Shown: positions 24,252 to 32,412 of the stretch, in pieces | Layout of the letters: every line of letters starts with the position of its first letter | How positions within the stretch are numbered: the stretch's first letter is position 1 | NCBI GenBank assembly: GCA_023382435.1 | Contig: JAHDVS010000001.1 | Span: 1-64,000, forward strand | DNA length: 64,000 nucleotides | Direction of reading: 5' to 3' | Origin: Thermoleophilia bacterium | GTDB lineage: Bacteria > Actinomycetota > Thermoleophilia > Gaiellales > Gaiellaceae | Program-made: the position numbers and the translations under genes | The notes under the pieces: model-generated | Databases searched by the model: none | Told to the model about the DNA's origin: nothing | The model's input: only the letters and a program-made list of their open reading frames with translations

Positions 24252-25976
24252 CTAGCCGACGAGGCGCGCCTGGTAGCGGAACGGCATGCCGTCGTCGAGC
24301 GGAACGCCGTAGCAGGCGAAGAACGGCGGGCTCGTGTCGCTGCCGCAGCTCTCGGTGCGCGTGCTCCCGTTCGTGAGCACGAGCGCCACGTAGCTCAGCT
24401 TCCGGAATCTCTTGATGGTGGCGATGCCGACGCCGCTCCTGAGGCGAATCGGAACGGTCTTCAGCCGGCCCGACCGCGTCTCGGTGATCACCGACGCGCG
24501 CGCGCCGACGCCGGCGTCCGAGAGGTCGACGGCGACCACAAGCCGCGAGCGAGCCTTCGTCCCGCGCCCCGGGACGAACCTGGCGTAGCCGGCGGTCAGG
24601 TGATCGAGGTACATGGCCTTGGTCGGCGTCTTGCGCTTCTTCGAGCTGAGAACGAGCCCGCGCGGCATGGGGGCCGCGAGCTGAACGGGCTGTCCGAGCT
24701 CGTTCTCGGTCATCCACATCCAGCCCTCATCGTAGAAGGCGGGGGGCCACCAGTTCGCGACCGCGTAATGGTTGTAGAACGAGGCGAAGTCGATGCCGCT
24801 GTCGGCCAGAGCTCTCGGCAGGGCGATCAGCGAGTGCTCGCCGAGCTTCCCGGGCACCGCGTCGCTCGCCTCGAGGATCCTGCGCACGAGCACCCGGTCG
24901 TACGTGTCAGTCAGGAGCTGGAAGAACGTGTAGGCGCCATAGACCACGTGCTCCAGAGCACCGCTGACGGTTGACAGATCGAGCGGAACATCCGGCCAGA
25001 CGACCTGGCTCTCACCCACGAACCAGTGATTGTCGTTGACATCGTCGAAGACCTCGTCCTCCACCCAGGTCGCGGTAGCCTCCGCGAGCCAGTCGTCGAG
25101 GGCGTAGTTGTAGGCGAACTGGATGGCGTGGAAGAACTCGTGCGCGGCCGTGGCCCTCAGCACGTCGAGCCAGCCGGAGCCCTGGAACGCGTAGTCGTTG
25201 TCGAGGACGCAGTACGAAGACGCGTCCTTGCCCTGGTAGAGCGACTCCTGGCGCAGAATGTTGGGGTCATCCGTCGTGCAATAGCCGAGCGTACCTCCGG
25301 ATCTGCCCTCAACATCCATGATGTAGATGTCGAGCCGAGGCCCGAGACCGATCGAGTCGGGCGAGTTCGCATCGCTCTTCGGCGGCCGGTACCCGAGCAC
25401 GCCGACCTCCGTGCTCCAGACGACATCCATGACCTCGAACACCCTGTCGATGTAGTCGGAGCGACCGTTGCCGTCGGTATCGACAGCCGGCGGTGCGTCT
25501 CGGGTCGTCGTCACCCAGCTGACGCAGTAGTTGGTGCACCAGCCGACGTAAGCACTCCCGATCGCAGCCGTCTCGTAGAAGAACCAATCGCTCGCGTCCG
25601 GGCTGCCGGCATCGTCGGGCCGAAGCGCCGTTGGACGCTGGAAGAGACGCTCCGCCCGCTCGCGCTCGGCCGCGCTCAGCCCGTCGAGGCGTAGCGCGAG
25701 ATCGCGCAAGACGAGCGTCGCGTCGTGCGGGCCGGGCCTCGCGACGTCGCCGAAGCGCCGCACGACCGCGTCGCGGTCGAAGATCGCGAGCGCGCGCTGG
25801 AGCGCGTACTGCGACTCGCTCAGCTCGCCCGCTCGCAGGGCGCGGGTGACCGCGTCCTCGGGAAGCGCCGAGAGGGCGGGGAGAGGCCCGGCCGTAGCGA
25901 CACCGCCGACACCCACGAGAAGAGCGGAGGCGGCAACGGCGAGCGCGATCAGGGGACGCCAGCGGATGGCCAGCAT
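24252..25976 (-). CDS. Secreted MXAN_6640-like putative metalloprotease
   Basis: 574 residues with an N-terminal signal peptide (LIALAVAASALLVGVGGVATAG). A calcium-loop-like segment VDTDGNGRSDYIDRVFEVMD precedes the zinc motif HEFFHAIQF at about residue 281, followed by WLAEATATWVEDEVFDD, whose Glu residues could be the third ligand. Cys pairs (WCTNYC, YCTTDD, YCVLDND) suggest disulfides. The layout matches the MXAN_6640 family of putative secreted metallopeptidases. The C-terminal ~150 residues look like an all-beta domain. Codon use is less GC-extreme in places. Confidence 0.75.
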   Translation of the reverse strand: MLAIRWRPLIALAVAASALLVGVGGVATAGPLPALSALPEDAVTRALRAGELSESQYALQRALAIFDRDAVVRRFGDVARPGPHDATLVLRDLALRLDGLSAAERERAERLFQRPTALRPDDAGSPDASDWFFYETAAIGSAYVGWCTNYCVSWVTTTRDAPPAVDTDGNGRSDYIDRVFEVMDVVWSTEVGVLGYRPPKSDANSPDSIGLGPRLDIYIMDVEGRSGGTLGYCTTDDPNILRQESLYQGKDASSYCVLDNDYAFQGSGWLDVLRATAAHEFFHAIQFAYNYALDDWLAEATATWVEDEVFDDVNDNHWFVGESQVVWPDVPLDLSTVSGALEHVVYGAYTFFQLLTDTYDRVLVRRILEASDAVPGKLGEHSLIALPRALADSGIDFASFYNHYAVANWWPPAFYDEGWMWMTENELGQPVQLAAPMPRGLVLSSKKRKTPTKAMYLDHLTAGYARFVPGRGTKARSRLVVAVDLSDAGVGARASVITETRSGRLKTVPIRLRSGVGIATIKRFRKLSYVALVLTNGSTRTESCGSDTSPPFFACYGVPLDDGMPFRYQARLVG

Positions 25977-26020
25977 CCTAGACAGGTGTCAACAACGCGT
26001 CAACGCGTGGGCCGGAGCGC

Positions 26021-27193
26021 TCACTCGATCCCGTGCAGTCGCCTCGCGTTGCCAGCGAGCACGCCCTCGCCGATCGCGAGCGCCTCGCTCGCGCTGAGCC
26101 ACGCCCGCTCGACCGCGGTCGCGAGCACCCGGCCGAGCGCCTCCCGGGCGAGCTGGGCCGCCAGCCAGATCACCTCGGGCTCGGAGGCCTCGTCGGAGCC
26201 GTGCAGCACTTTCGCGGGCGGGGCGACCCCGAGCACCACCTCGAGCTTCTGGTCGATCGCGAGGCTTGCCCAGGGCACCATGATCGACACGTCCAGGTAG
26301 ACCTGGGGCAGCACGGAGGCGACGTAGGCGCCCTCCTCGAGCCATGGCCAGCCCGAGTGGACGAGCACGACCGGCTGATCCGGGTGGCGGGCGAGCAGCG
26401 GGAACAGGTCCTGCGGCCGGGCGCGGCCGAGCACGATCGCGGGATCGCCGCCGCCGCAGTGGATGTGCAGCGGCCGGTCGTGACGGGCCGCCGCCTCGAG
26501 CGTGCGGTAGAGCAGCCGGTCGCGCACCGTCTTCGCGTGCTCGCGCGACTCGACGAAGCCGCTCGCACGCCATAGCTCGAACTCGCGCTCGCAGTAGGCG
26601 CTGGGCGCCTCGGGCTGCACGTCGAGCCCGGTCCGGTAGGCGATCACGCTCTTGAACGCAACGAGCCCCGGGTCCGCCGCCTCCCCGTCGAGCCGCGCCA
26701 CGAACCCCTCCTCGAGCTCCCGGAACGAGCGGGCTCGCTGTGCGAGCTCCGCGATCCACGGCTCGATCCGCCCGACCCGATGGACGGTCGCGGCGCTGTC
26801 GGCCGCGAAACGCTCGGGCGAGATCGTCGGCTGCGGATAGCCCTCGTCGTAGACGAGCCCGACGACGTTCGCGCTCTCCCAGAGGCGCGCGTTGTACGCG
26901 ACCGGGTCGGCGGCGAGGGCACGCCGGCGAGCGCGCGCGACCTCCTCGCGGCTCGGCTCGCAGCCGAGGTGCTCGGCGAGCCGCCGGCGCATTGCCAGCG
27001 CGAGCGGCGTCGACCCGGTGAGGAGCGCCAGCGCCCTGGCCGAGCGCTCGTCGGCGAGACCCGAGGAGACGAGGCACATCCCGGTCATCGTGACCCTGTC
27101 CTCGAAACCCGCTGGATCCACCGCAAGCAGGTCGTCGTTTCGCCACGGGTGGCAGTGGACGTCGACGACCGGGGCGGAGGCGAGGTCGATCAT
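26021..27193 (-). CDS. Amidohydrolase family protein (FluG N-terminal/uronate-isomerase-like)
   Basis: 390 residues from the ATG at 27193. The metal motif VVDVHCHPW opens the barrel; PLHIHCGGGDP, VLVHSGWPWLEEGAY and KVLHGSDEASEPE supply the other His and Asp ligands. The last motif resembles amidohydrolases related to the FluG N-terminus and to uronate isomerase. The reaction is unknown. An upstream in-frame extension of 27 codons lacks conservation. Intergenic 27194-27342 carries nothing clear beyond divergent promoters. Confidence 0.82.
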   Translation of the reverse strand: MIDLASAPVVDVHCHPWRNDDLLAVDPAGFEDRVTMTGMCLVSSGLADERSARALALLTGSTPLALAMRRRLAEHLGCEPSREEVARARRRALAADPVAYNARLWESANVVGLVYDEGYPQPTISPERFAADSAATVHRVGRIEPWIAELAQRARSFRELEEGFVARLDGEAADPGLVAFKSVIAYRTGLDVQPEAPSAYCEREFELWRASGFVESREHAKTVRDRLLYRTLEAAARHDRPLHIHCGGGDPAIVLGRARPQDLFPLLARHPDQPVVLVHSGWPWLEEGAYVASVLPQVYLDVSIMVPWASLAIDQKLEVVLGVAPPAKVLHGSDEASEPEVIWLAAQLAREALGRVLATAVERAWLSASEALAIGEGVLAGNARRLHGIE

Positions 27194-27342
27194 CCGGGGC
27201 CAGTGATGGTAGACGAGGCCGCGCGTGCGCGCCCTCCCCCGGGCCGGGGAGGCCGGCCGGGGATTCTCACGCAATCCTCAAATTTCCCTCACACCGGTTC
27301 GCCACGGTTCGGGTGATCACCTTCGACCGAGGAGACATGCGT

Positions 27343-27699
27343 ATGCGAATCCGTTACGTGCTCACCACCATGGCGGTCGCGGCCGGGCTCGCCGGCGGCA
27401 CGGCCGGCGCGGCGCTCGCCGACGAGCAGACCGAGCCGACCCCGGAGCAGATCGCGGCTCGCTGCGAGCGCGGCCAGAACATGCTGGAGCGCCTCCAGGG
27501 TCTGAACGGCCGCCTCACCGACCGGATCGCGGCGCTGGAGACCAAGCTCGCGAGCGGGGAGCTGGACGAGCGGCAGACCGCGATGGTCGAGCGGCGGCTC
27601 GGGAAGCTCGGGAAGCACCTTGACCGGCTCGAGCAGCGCATCGCGAAGCTCGAGGCGAAGCTCGCCGAGAAATGCTCCGGCGAGGAGGAGCCGGCCTAG
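27343..27699 (+). CDS. Secreted coiled-coil protein of unknown function
   Basis: 118 residues. The ATG at 27343 has GAGGAG 8 nt before it and is chosen over one at 27337. A signal peptide (VLTTMAVAAGLAGGTAGAALA) is followed by a long alpha-helical stretch with heptad leucines (MLERLQGLNGRLTDRIAALE and LGKLGKHLDRLEQRIAKLEA), and two Cys near the two ends (ARCERGQ, EKCSGEE) that could form a disulfide. It resembles small envelope coiled-coil chaperone-like proteins only in general form. Confidence 0.65.
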   Translation: MRIRYVLTTMAVAAGLAGGTAGAALADEQTEPTPEQIAARCERGQNMLERLQGLNGRLTDRIAALETKLASGELDERQTAMVERRLGKLGKHLDRLEQRIAKLEAKLAEKCSGEEEPA

Positions 27700-27716
27700 C
27701 CGACCGCACCGAAGCG

Positions 27717-27745
27717 CGGGCCCCGGCGGGCGGCGCCGGGGCCCG
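27717..27745 (+). terminator. GC-rich hairpin after the coiled-coil gene
   Basis: A perfect 12 bp stem CGGGCCCCGGCG with its complement around a 5-nt loop, 17 bp after the stop. No T run, so it is a strong hairpin but not a textbook intrinsic terminator. Confidence 0.6.
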
Positions 27746-27783
27746 TATGATCCGGGCGTGCTCGCCGCGCTCCGCGCCGCCCG

Positions 27784-27906
27784 TGCGCCTGCTTCGGGCC
27801 GATCGCCGGGAACATCCACGGGACCGACGAGTTGGTCGACCTCGACACGGTCCGGGACACGGCGCTGATCGTCGCGCTCGCGATCGCCGGCTGGTGCGGG
27901 ACGTGA
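27784..27906 (+). pseudogene. C-terminal relic of an M20 peptidase gene
   Basis: A forward frame reads CACFGPIAGNIHGTDELVDL and continues to DTALIVALAIAGWCGT and a stop at 27904. This is the C-terminal end of M20 peptidases, with the metal His in NIHGTDE and the family's final WCG. It is in a different frame from the intact M20 gene that starts inside its last codons (GTG at 27903), so it is the remains of a separate, probably adjacent paralogue whose first 350 or more residues have been lost. Confidence 0.55.
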
Positions 27907-29087
27907 CCGGAAGCGCCCTGCCCCTGCTGGCCGTGGAGGAGGCGCGGCGCGTCGCCGCAGGGGTCGGGGCCGACCTCGCCGTCTTGCTCGGCGACCTCGA
28001 GACCTGGGTGAACGCGGACACCCCGGGCGGCGATATCGAGCGCCTCGACCGCCTCGCGGCGGTGATGGCCCACACGCTCGACGGCTACGGGCTCCACCCC
28101 GAGCTCGTGCCGGTGGCGGGGAAGGGCCTCTACCTCCACGCCGTGCTCGAGGGGAGCGGGCGGGCGCGGGTCGCACTGCTCTGCCACCACGACACCGTCT
28201 TCCCGGCCGGCACCGCCGCCGCGTGGCCGTTCCGGGCGGGCGTCGAGCGCTGCCACGGGCCCGGCGTCGCCGACATGAAGGGCGGGATCGCGGTCGCCGC
28301 CCACGCGGCGCGCCTGCTCGCCCTCGGCCCGCGCCCGTTCGCCCGCGTCGAGCTCGTCTCGGTCTCCGACGAGGAGACGCGGTCGGGTGCGCCGCTGACG
28401 CTGGATCGCCTCGAGGGCTTCGACGCGGTGCTGTGCCTCGAGTGCGGGCGAGTTGACGGCTCGGTCGTCTCCGCCCGCAAGGGCGGGCGCTGGTTTCGAA
28501 TCCACGCGCTCGGCCGCCCGGCCCACGCCGGCGTCGATCCGGACGGGGGCCGAAACGCGGTTCTGCCGCTCTGCCACGAGGCGCTTCGTCTCACCGAACT
28601 CCATCACGCGCGCGAAGGACTGACGTTCCAGGTGACCGAGCTGATCACGCCGGCGGGCGTCAATACCGTCCCCGGCGAGGCGTTCCTGACCGGCGACCTG
28701 CGAGGCCCCACCGCCGCGGATCTCGACTGGGCGATGGAGCAGGTGCGCGCGCTCGGCCACCACCCGGACGTGGAGCTGCGCGAGGAGGATCTCGGCGGGC
28801 CGCCCCCGCTCGAGCGCACGCCCGCCGTGGCCGCCCTCGCCGGCGCCGCGATCGAGCTCGGCGCCGCGATCGGTCACCACTTCGGGGAGTCCCTCACGGG
28901 CGGGGTCTCCGACGGCTCGTGGGCCGCCGCGGCCGGGATCCCGACCCTCGACGGCCTCGGCCCGGTCGGCGGCGACGACCACACCCCCGACGAGTACGTG
29001 GAGACGCCGACGTTCGCGACCCGCGCCGGCGTCGTCGCAGGCCTGGTCGCCGCGATCGACGCGGGGCTGCTGGCCGACGCCGCGTAG
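27903..29087 (+). CDS. M20 family metallopeptidase (CPDG2/ArgE-like)
   Basis: 394 residues from a GTG at 27903. Both metal-site halves are seen: VALLCHHDTVFPAG with the first His and the bridging GPGVADMKGGIA, then SVSDEETRSGAP with the general-base Glu pair and LECGRVDGSVVSARKG. The lid domain starts near 190 and the last His ligand is in GGDDHTPDEYVETP. The pattern fits glutamate carboxypeptidase-like M20A enzymes that cleave acyl-amino acids or folate-like substrates. The stop codon forms the start of palindromic element F. Confidence 0.88.
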   Translation: MTGSALPLLAVEEARRVAAGVGADLAVLLGDLETWVNADTPGGDIERLDRLAAVMAHTLDGYGLHPELVPVAGKGLYLHAVLEGSGRARVALLCHHDTVFPAGTAAAWPFRAGVERCHGPGVADMKGGIAVAAHAARLLALGPRPFARVELVSVSDEETRSGAPLTLDRLEGFDAVLCLECGRVDGSVVSARKGGRWFRIHALGRPAHAGVDPDGGRNAVLPLCHEALRLTELHHAREGLTFQVTELITPAGVNTVPGEAFLTGDLRGPTAADLDWAMEQVRALGHHPDVELREEDLGGPPPLERTPAVAALAGAAIELGAAIGHHFGESLTGGVSDGSWAAAAGIPTLDGLGPVGGDDHTPDEYVETPTFATRAGVVAGLVAAIDAGLLADAA

Positions 29088-29107
29088 GGGCGGCCGATCC
29101 GCCCCGG
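29084..29107. repeat. Palindromic intergenic element, copy F
   Basis: GTAGGGGCGG-CCGAT-CCGCCCC, overlapping the TAG stop of the M20 gene, as copy D does at 62413. CCTAC follows after a 4-base insertion. Probably ends transcription from both converging genes. Confidence 0.55.
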
Positions 29108-29110
29108 CGC

Positions 29111-30157
29111 CTACCCGCCCGGGCAGAGCGCAGCCCGGTAGCTCTCCGCCACCGTCGCCTCCGTGCCCGCCGCGATCGGGTCGCCCGTCGCCATCGCGTC
29201 GGCGTACTCCCAGACCACCTCGGGGTACAGGCCGTCCCCGTCCAGCTCGAGCAGGATCGGCCAACGATGGGATGCGGCCATGGCGTCGACCGCGGCTCGC
29301 GCGGCCGCCTCGTCGCCCGACTCGGTCGCAGCGACCCACCGCTCGATCCAGGCGCACGCGACCGCGCCGGCGACCTGGGCGCCGAGCTGGTAGCGATCGC
29401 GGACGGGATCGCGAACGGCGTCCCCGCTCTCGAGCGCCGACCGGTCGAAGCCGGGTGGCAACGTGATCCCGACCAGCATCGCGTCGACGACCTCGGCGCG
29501 ATCGACGGGCTTGACGACGCTCTTGGGCATGGCCGAGAGCCACTCTTCCACTCCCACCTCGCGCAGCGACGCGACCAGGGCCTCGAACGCGCGGGGACCA
29601 GACGCGAGCCCGCGCGCCTCGATCGTGTGGTCCTCGACCAGCCAGATCGCGATGAAGTCGCTGGTTCCCCGGTAGCGGAGCACGTCGGCCTCGGCGCCCT
29701 CCACCCGGACGGTCGTCTCGAGGTCGGCGCTGCGGCGCCGGTCCTCGACGAGCGCCTCGTACTGGCTCGCCGGCTGCCAGCGCAGCTCGAGCAGGCGCCC
29801 ACCGTTCGCGAACGTCATCTCGCCTTGGTCGGCGGCGAACTCATCGGCGCGGACGACCTGCCAGCCGGGCTCCCCCACGAGCAGGCGCGGCGCCGCCTCT
29901 GCCACCCGCAGCGCCTCCGCCGCCCACGCGACCTCGCCGCTTCGCCCGAGCACGAGCACGCCCGCGACGACCGCCGCGACGACCGCCGCGACCGCCGGCA
30001 CCGCTACTCGCACCCTGCGCAGCCTGGCCCACCGAGCCCCCGTCGTGTCCGCGATCTCCGCCATCAGCTCACCCCTCACCTGTCGGGCGAGCCCGGGGCC
30101 CGGGCCGGCAGCCGTCGGCCGCGCTTCCCGCAGGAGGTCGATCTCATCCCTGCTCAT
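29111..30157 (-). CDS. Putative membrane-anchored anti-sigma factor
   Basis: 348 residues. A cytoplasmic N-terminal part of about 50 residues opens MSRDEIDLLREARPTAAGPG, then one membrane helix at about 51-70 (VAVPAVAAVVAAVVAGVLVL), then an extracellular domain with strands such as FIAIWLVEDHTIEARGLASG. It starts inside the 3' end of the ECF sigma gene (14 bp overlap), the usual arrangement for an anti-sigma factor. No HxxxCxxC zinc motif is visible, so it is not a ZAS-type. The outside domain may sense an envelope signal. Confidence 0.65.
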   Translation of the reverse strand: MSRDEIDLLREARPTAAGPGPGLARQVRGELMAEIADTTGARWARLRRVRVAVPAVAAVVAAVVAGVLVLGRSGEVAWAAEALRVAEAAPRLLVGEPGWQVVRADEFAADQGEMTFANGGRLLELRWQPASQYEALVEDRRRSADLETTVRVEGAEADVLRYRGTSDFIAIWLVEDHTIEARGLASGPRAFEALVASLREVGVEEWLSAMPKSVVKPVDRAEVVDAMLVGITLPPGFDRSALESGDAVRDPVRDRYQLGAQVAGAVACAWIERWVAATESGDEAAARAAVDAMAASHRWPILLELDGDGLYPEVVWEYADAMATGDPIAAGTEATVAESYRAALCPGG

Positions 30158-30755
30158 CGCTTCCTCCTTCCCCCGGCTCGCACTGAACCGTCACCGATTC
30201 ATTCCCGATCTCCGCCAGGAGTTCGCGCAGCGTGCCGCGCGCCCGGCTCAGCCGCGAGCGGACCGTCCCGGTCGGAATCTCGAGCGCCGCCGCGACCTCC
30301 TGGTAGGACAGCTCTTCCCAGGCGACGAGAATGACGACGTCGCGATCGCCCTTCGGCAGCGCAGCCAGCGCCGCGAGCAGGCGGGCCCGCTCGGCCCGCG
30401 CCGCCACCCGATCATCGGCGCCATCGCTTTCGAGGTAGCCGTCGCTCCGCTCGGCCTCGAGCCGGGCCAGCGCTCGCAGATGCCGCGTCTGCGTGCGCCA
30501 GCGCTTGAGCAGGACGTTCGTGGCCAGACCGTAGAGCCAGGGCAGCGCGCTCTCGTGGAGCGGCCGGAAGCGGGCGCGCTGCTCGAACGCGATCCGGAAC
30601 ACGTCGCCGGCGAGCTCGTCCGCCTCGTCGCGCCCGATCCGCCGCTCGAGGTAGCGGTGGATCGTCGCGAAATGGCGGTCGAACACGATGCCGAACAGCT
30701 CGGGGTGCCTAGACGCCCGCGCGAGGATCTCGGCGTCGCTGCGAGCGTCCCCCAT
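30144..30755 (-). CDS. ECF-type RNA polymerase sigma factor
   Basis: 203 residues. Region 2 is in LFGIVFDRHFATIHRYLERR, DEADELAGDVFRIAFEQRAR and ALPWLYGLATNVLLKRWR; region 4 is in LAALPKGDRDVVILVAWEEL, SYQEVAAALEIPTGTVRSRL and SRARGTLRELL. ECF factors redirect RNA polymerase to a small regulon and are held by a cognate anti-sigma factor, here the overlapping downstream gene. The autoregulated target promoter is not obvious in the upstream sequence. Confidence 0.93.
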   Translation of the reverse strand: MGDARSDAEILARASRHPELFGIVFDRHFATIHRYLERRIGRDEADELAGDVFRIAFEQRARFRPLHESALPWLYGLATNVLLKRWRTQTRHLRALARLEAERSDGYLESDGADDRVAARAERARLLAALAALPKGDRDVVILVAWEELSYQEVAAALEIPTGTVRSRLSRARGTLRELLAEIGNESVTVQCEPGEGGSDEQG

Positions 30756-30810
30756 CCCAGGATCATTCCCGCTCAGCCCACAACGGTTCGCGCGAAGACG
30801 TCGATCGAAG

Positions 30811-31165
30811 CTATGGAAGCCGGAACAGGTCGAGGTAGGCGGGGAAGGCGCTGGACGCGAGCTCGAGCCGCAGGCGATGGCCGGGGCGCAGGCGATAGGC
30901 GAGCTGGCCGACGGCGAGCTGCCGGGGGATCGTCGGGTCGGGCGCGTCGATGTGGACGGCCCGGTCGGCGCTCCCGGAAGATCCGGGCAACGAGCGGCAC
31001 GACCGCGTACTCGCCGCACTTGTCGTACGGGAGACGGATCAGGATCAGCGGATGGCGGCGCCCGCACGCCGGTAGGTAGACGTCGGTCGCGATCCGCACG
31101 CCGTCGTGCATCTCGACCATGTGCGGGCACGCGTCGTCGGGGACGTCGGCGGGGCCGATCCAGCT
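30811..31165 (-). pseudogene. Internally deleted CocE/NonD hydrolase (S15-like) gene
   Basis: The first ~65 codons encode the start of an X-Pro dipeptidyl-peptidase/CocE-type hydrolase: MVEMHDGVRIATDVYLPACG, then LILIRLPYDKCGEYA. Near 30975 the frame shifts and continues as AVHIDAPDPTIPRQLAVGQL, AYRLRPGHRLRLELASSAFP and AYLDLFRLP before a stop, which is the C-terminal jelly-roll end of the same family. Some 400 residues with the catalytic Ser, Asp and His are missing. Both ends kept their order and strand, so one deletion plus a frame shift explains it. 31166-31244 is non-coding. Confidence 0.6.
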
Positions 31166-31244
31166 TCACCGGTGGTGCACCAGCCCCAGCGATCGGGGTG
31201 TCGCAACGCACGACCTCACTCACGTAACTATGTAAACTACAGAA

Positions 31245-31511
31245 ATGGAGATCAGGATCTCCGCCACTGAGCTCGCCCGGCGCCTCGGGGACGTGCTCGG
31301 CCGGGTGCGCTACCGCGAGGACTCGTTCCTCGTCGAGCGCAACGGGGAACCGGTCGCGCGCCTTGTCCCCGTCGCCGGCCAATCCGCCACCTCGCTGCAC
31401 GAGGCGCTGGCCGCGTGGCGGTCGGCGGCGCCCCCCGACCCGGCGTTCGCCGACGAGCTCGAGCGGATCGGGCTCGCAGACGAGCCGGCGGAGCCCGCAT
31501 GGGGCTCGTGA
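31245..31511 (+). CDS. Phd/YefM-type antitoxin
   Basis: 88 residues. MEIRISATELARRLGDVLGR followed by DSFLVERNGEPVARLVPV is the Phd/YefM DNA-binding fold. The acidic C-terminal half (FADELERIGLADEPAEP) would neutralise the toxin. The toxin gene starts inside it with a 13 bp overlap. TATGTA at 31229-31234 lies 10 nt before the ATG and no ribosome site is present, so a leaderless start is likely. The pair lies in an AT-richer stretch right after the CocE relic. Confidence 0.85.
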   Translation: MEIRISATELARRLGDVLGRVRYREDSFLVERNGEPVARLVPVAGQSATSLHEALAAWRSAAPPDPAFADELERIGLADEPAEPAWGS

Positions 31512-31921
31512 TCGACACGAGCGCGCTCGTGGCTCTGGAGCGCTCGGGGCTCGACTGGGAGCGCGCCGTGCCGCCGGAGCTGGCCGGCGAGGAGGCCGTC
31601 ATCCCGGCGATCGTGTACGCGGAGCTGCTTGCCGGCGCGCGGCTGGCGGACACGCCGCAGCGGGCGGCCGCCCGTCAGAGCATGATCGACGCGCTCGCGA
31701 CCCGCGTGCCGATCGTCGACTTCGGCCGCGAGATCGCCGTCCGCTGGGCCGACCTCTTCGCGGTGCTCCGCCGGCACGGGAGCACGGTGCCGGCGAACGA
31801 TCTCGCGGTCGCCGCGACGGCCCTGCACCTCGGCTACGGGTTGCTCGCGGGGCCGGGTGACGAGCTGCACTTCCGCCGCGTCCCCGGGCTCGCGGTGCAC
31901 CTGCTCGGCGCCGCCGCATAG
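31499..31921 (+). CDS. PIN domain ribonuclease toxin (VapC-like)
   Basis: 140 residues. The PIN-domain acidic residues appear as MGLVIDTSALVALERSG (Asp6), VYAELLAGARLA (Glu), and TVPANDLAVAATALHLGYGL (Asp), with a further acidic residue near GDELHFRRVPGLAV. VapC toxins cut tRNA or rRNA when freed from the antitoxin. The overlap with the antitoxin gene couples translation. Convergent with ispF. Confidence 0.87.
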   Translation: MGLVIDTSALVALERSGLDWERAVPPELAGEEAVIPAIVYAELLAGARLADTPQRAAARQSMIDALATRVPIVDFGREIAVRWADLFAVLRRHGSTVPANDLAVAATALHLGYGLLAGPGDELHFRRVPGLAVHLLGAAA

Positions 31922-31929
31922 ACCCCGTT

Positions 31930-32412
31930 CTACGCGCGCCGGACGAGCGCGACCGCCTGCGCGGCCAGGCCCTCGCCGCGGCCGGTGAAGCCGAGGCCGT
32001 CCGTCGTCGTCGCGCGCACGGCGATCAGCCCGGCGTCCACGCCCAGAGCGGCGGCGAGCCGCGAACGCATCTCGTCGCGATGCGACGCGAGGCGCGGGCG
32101 CTCCCCGACGAGGACGCAGTCGGCGTTGACGAGCTCGTAGCCCGCCGCCCGCGCCTCCGCGTACGCCCGCGCGAGCAGGTCGAGCGACGAGGCGCCCTTC
32201 CAGGCCGGGTCGCCGGACGGAAACAGCGAGCCGATATCGCCGAGGCCGGCCGCGCCGAGGATCGCGTCGACGAGCGCGTGCGCGATCACGTCCCCGTCCG
32301 AGTGGCCGGCCAGACCGGCCGGCTCGTCAGGGAACTCGACGCCGCCGAGCACGAGCGGCACGCCCTCCTCGAGCGCGTGGGCGTCGACGCCGATCCCGAC
32401 CCGCACGTCCAT
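31930..32412 (-). CDS. ispF: 2-C-methyl-D-erythritol 2,4-cyclodiphosphate synthase
   Basis: 160 residues. Zinc ligands in RVGIGVDAHALEEG (Asp8, His10) and the conserved AGHSDGDVIAHALVDAILGA (His42) are present, with TTDGLGFTGRGEGLAAQAV at the end. It makes the cyclic diphosphate in the MEP isoprenoid pathway in the cytosol. The ATG overlaps the stop of the PHP phosphatase gene by one base. Confidence 0.97.
   Translation of the reverse strand: MDVRVGIGVDAHALEEGVPLVLGGVEFPDEPAGLAGHSDGDVIAHALVDAILGAAGLGDIGSLFPSGDPAWKGASSLDLLARAYAEARAAGYELVNADCVLVGERPRLASHRDEMRSRLAAALGVDAGLIAVRATTTDGLGFTGRGEGLAAQAVALVRRA

Noticed and set aside
30756-31244. Reading the CocE region as an intact small hydrolase
   Set aside because: The frame breaks near 30975 and the catalytic residues are missing.
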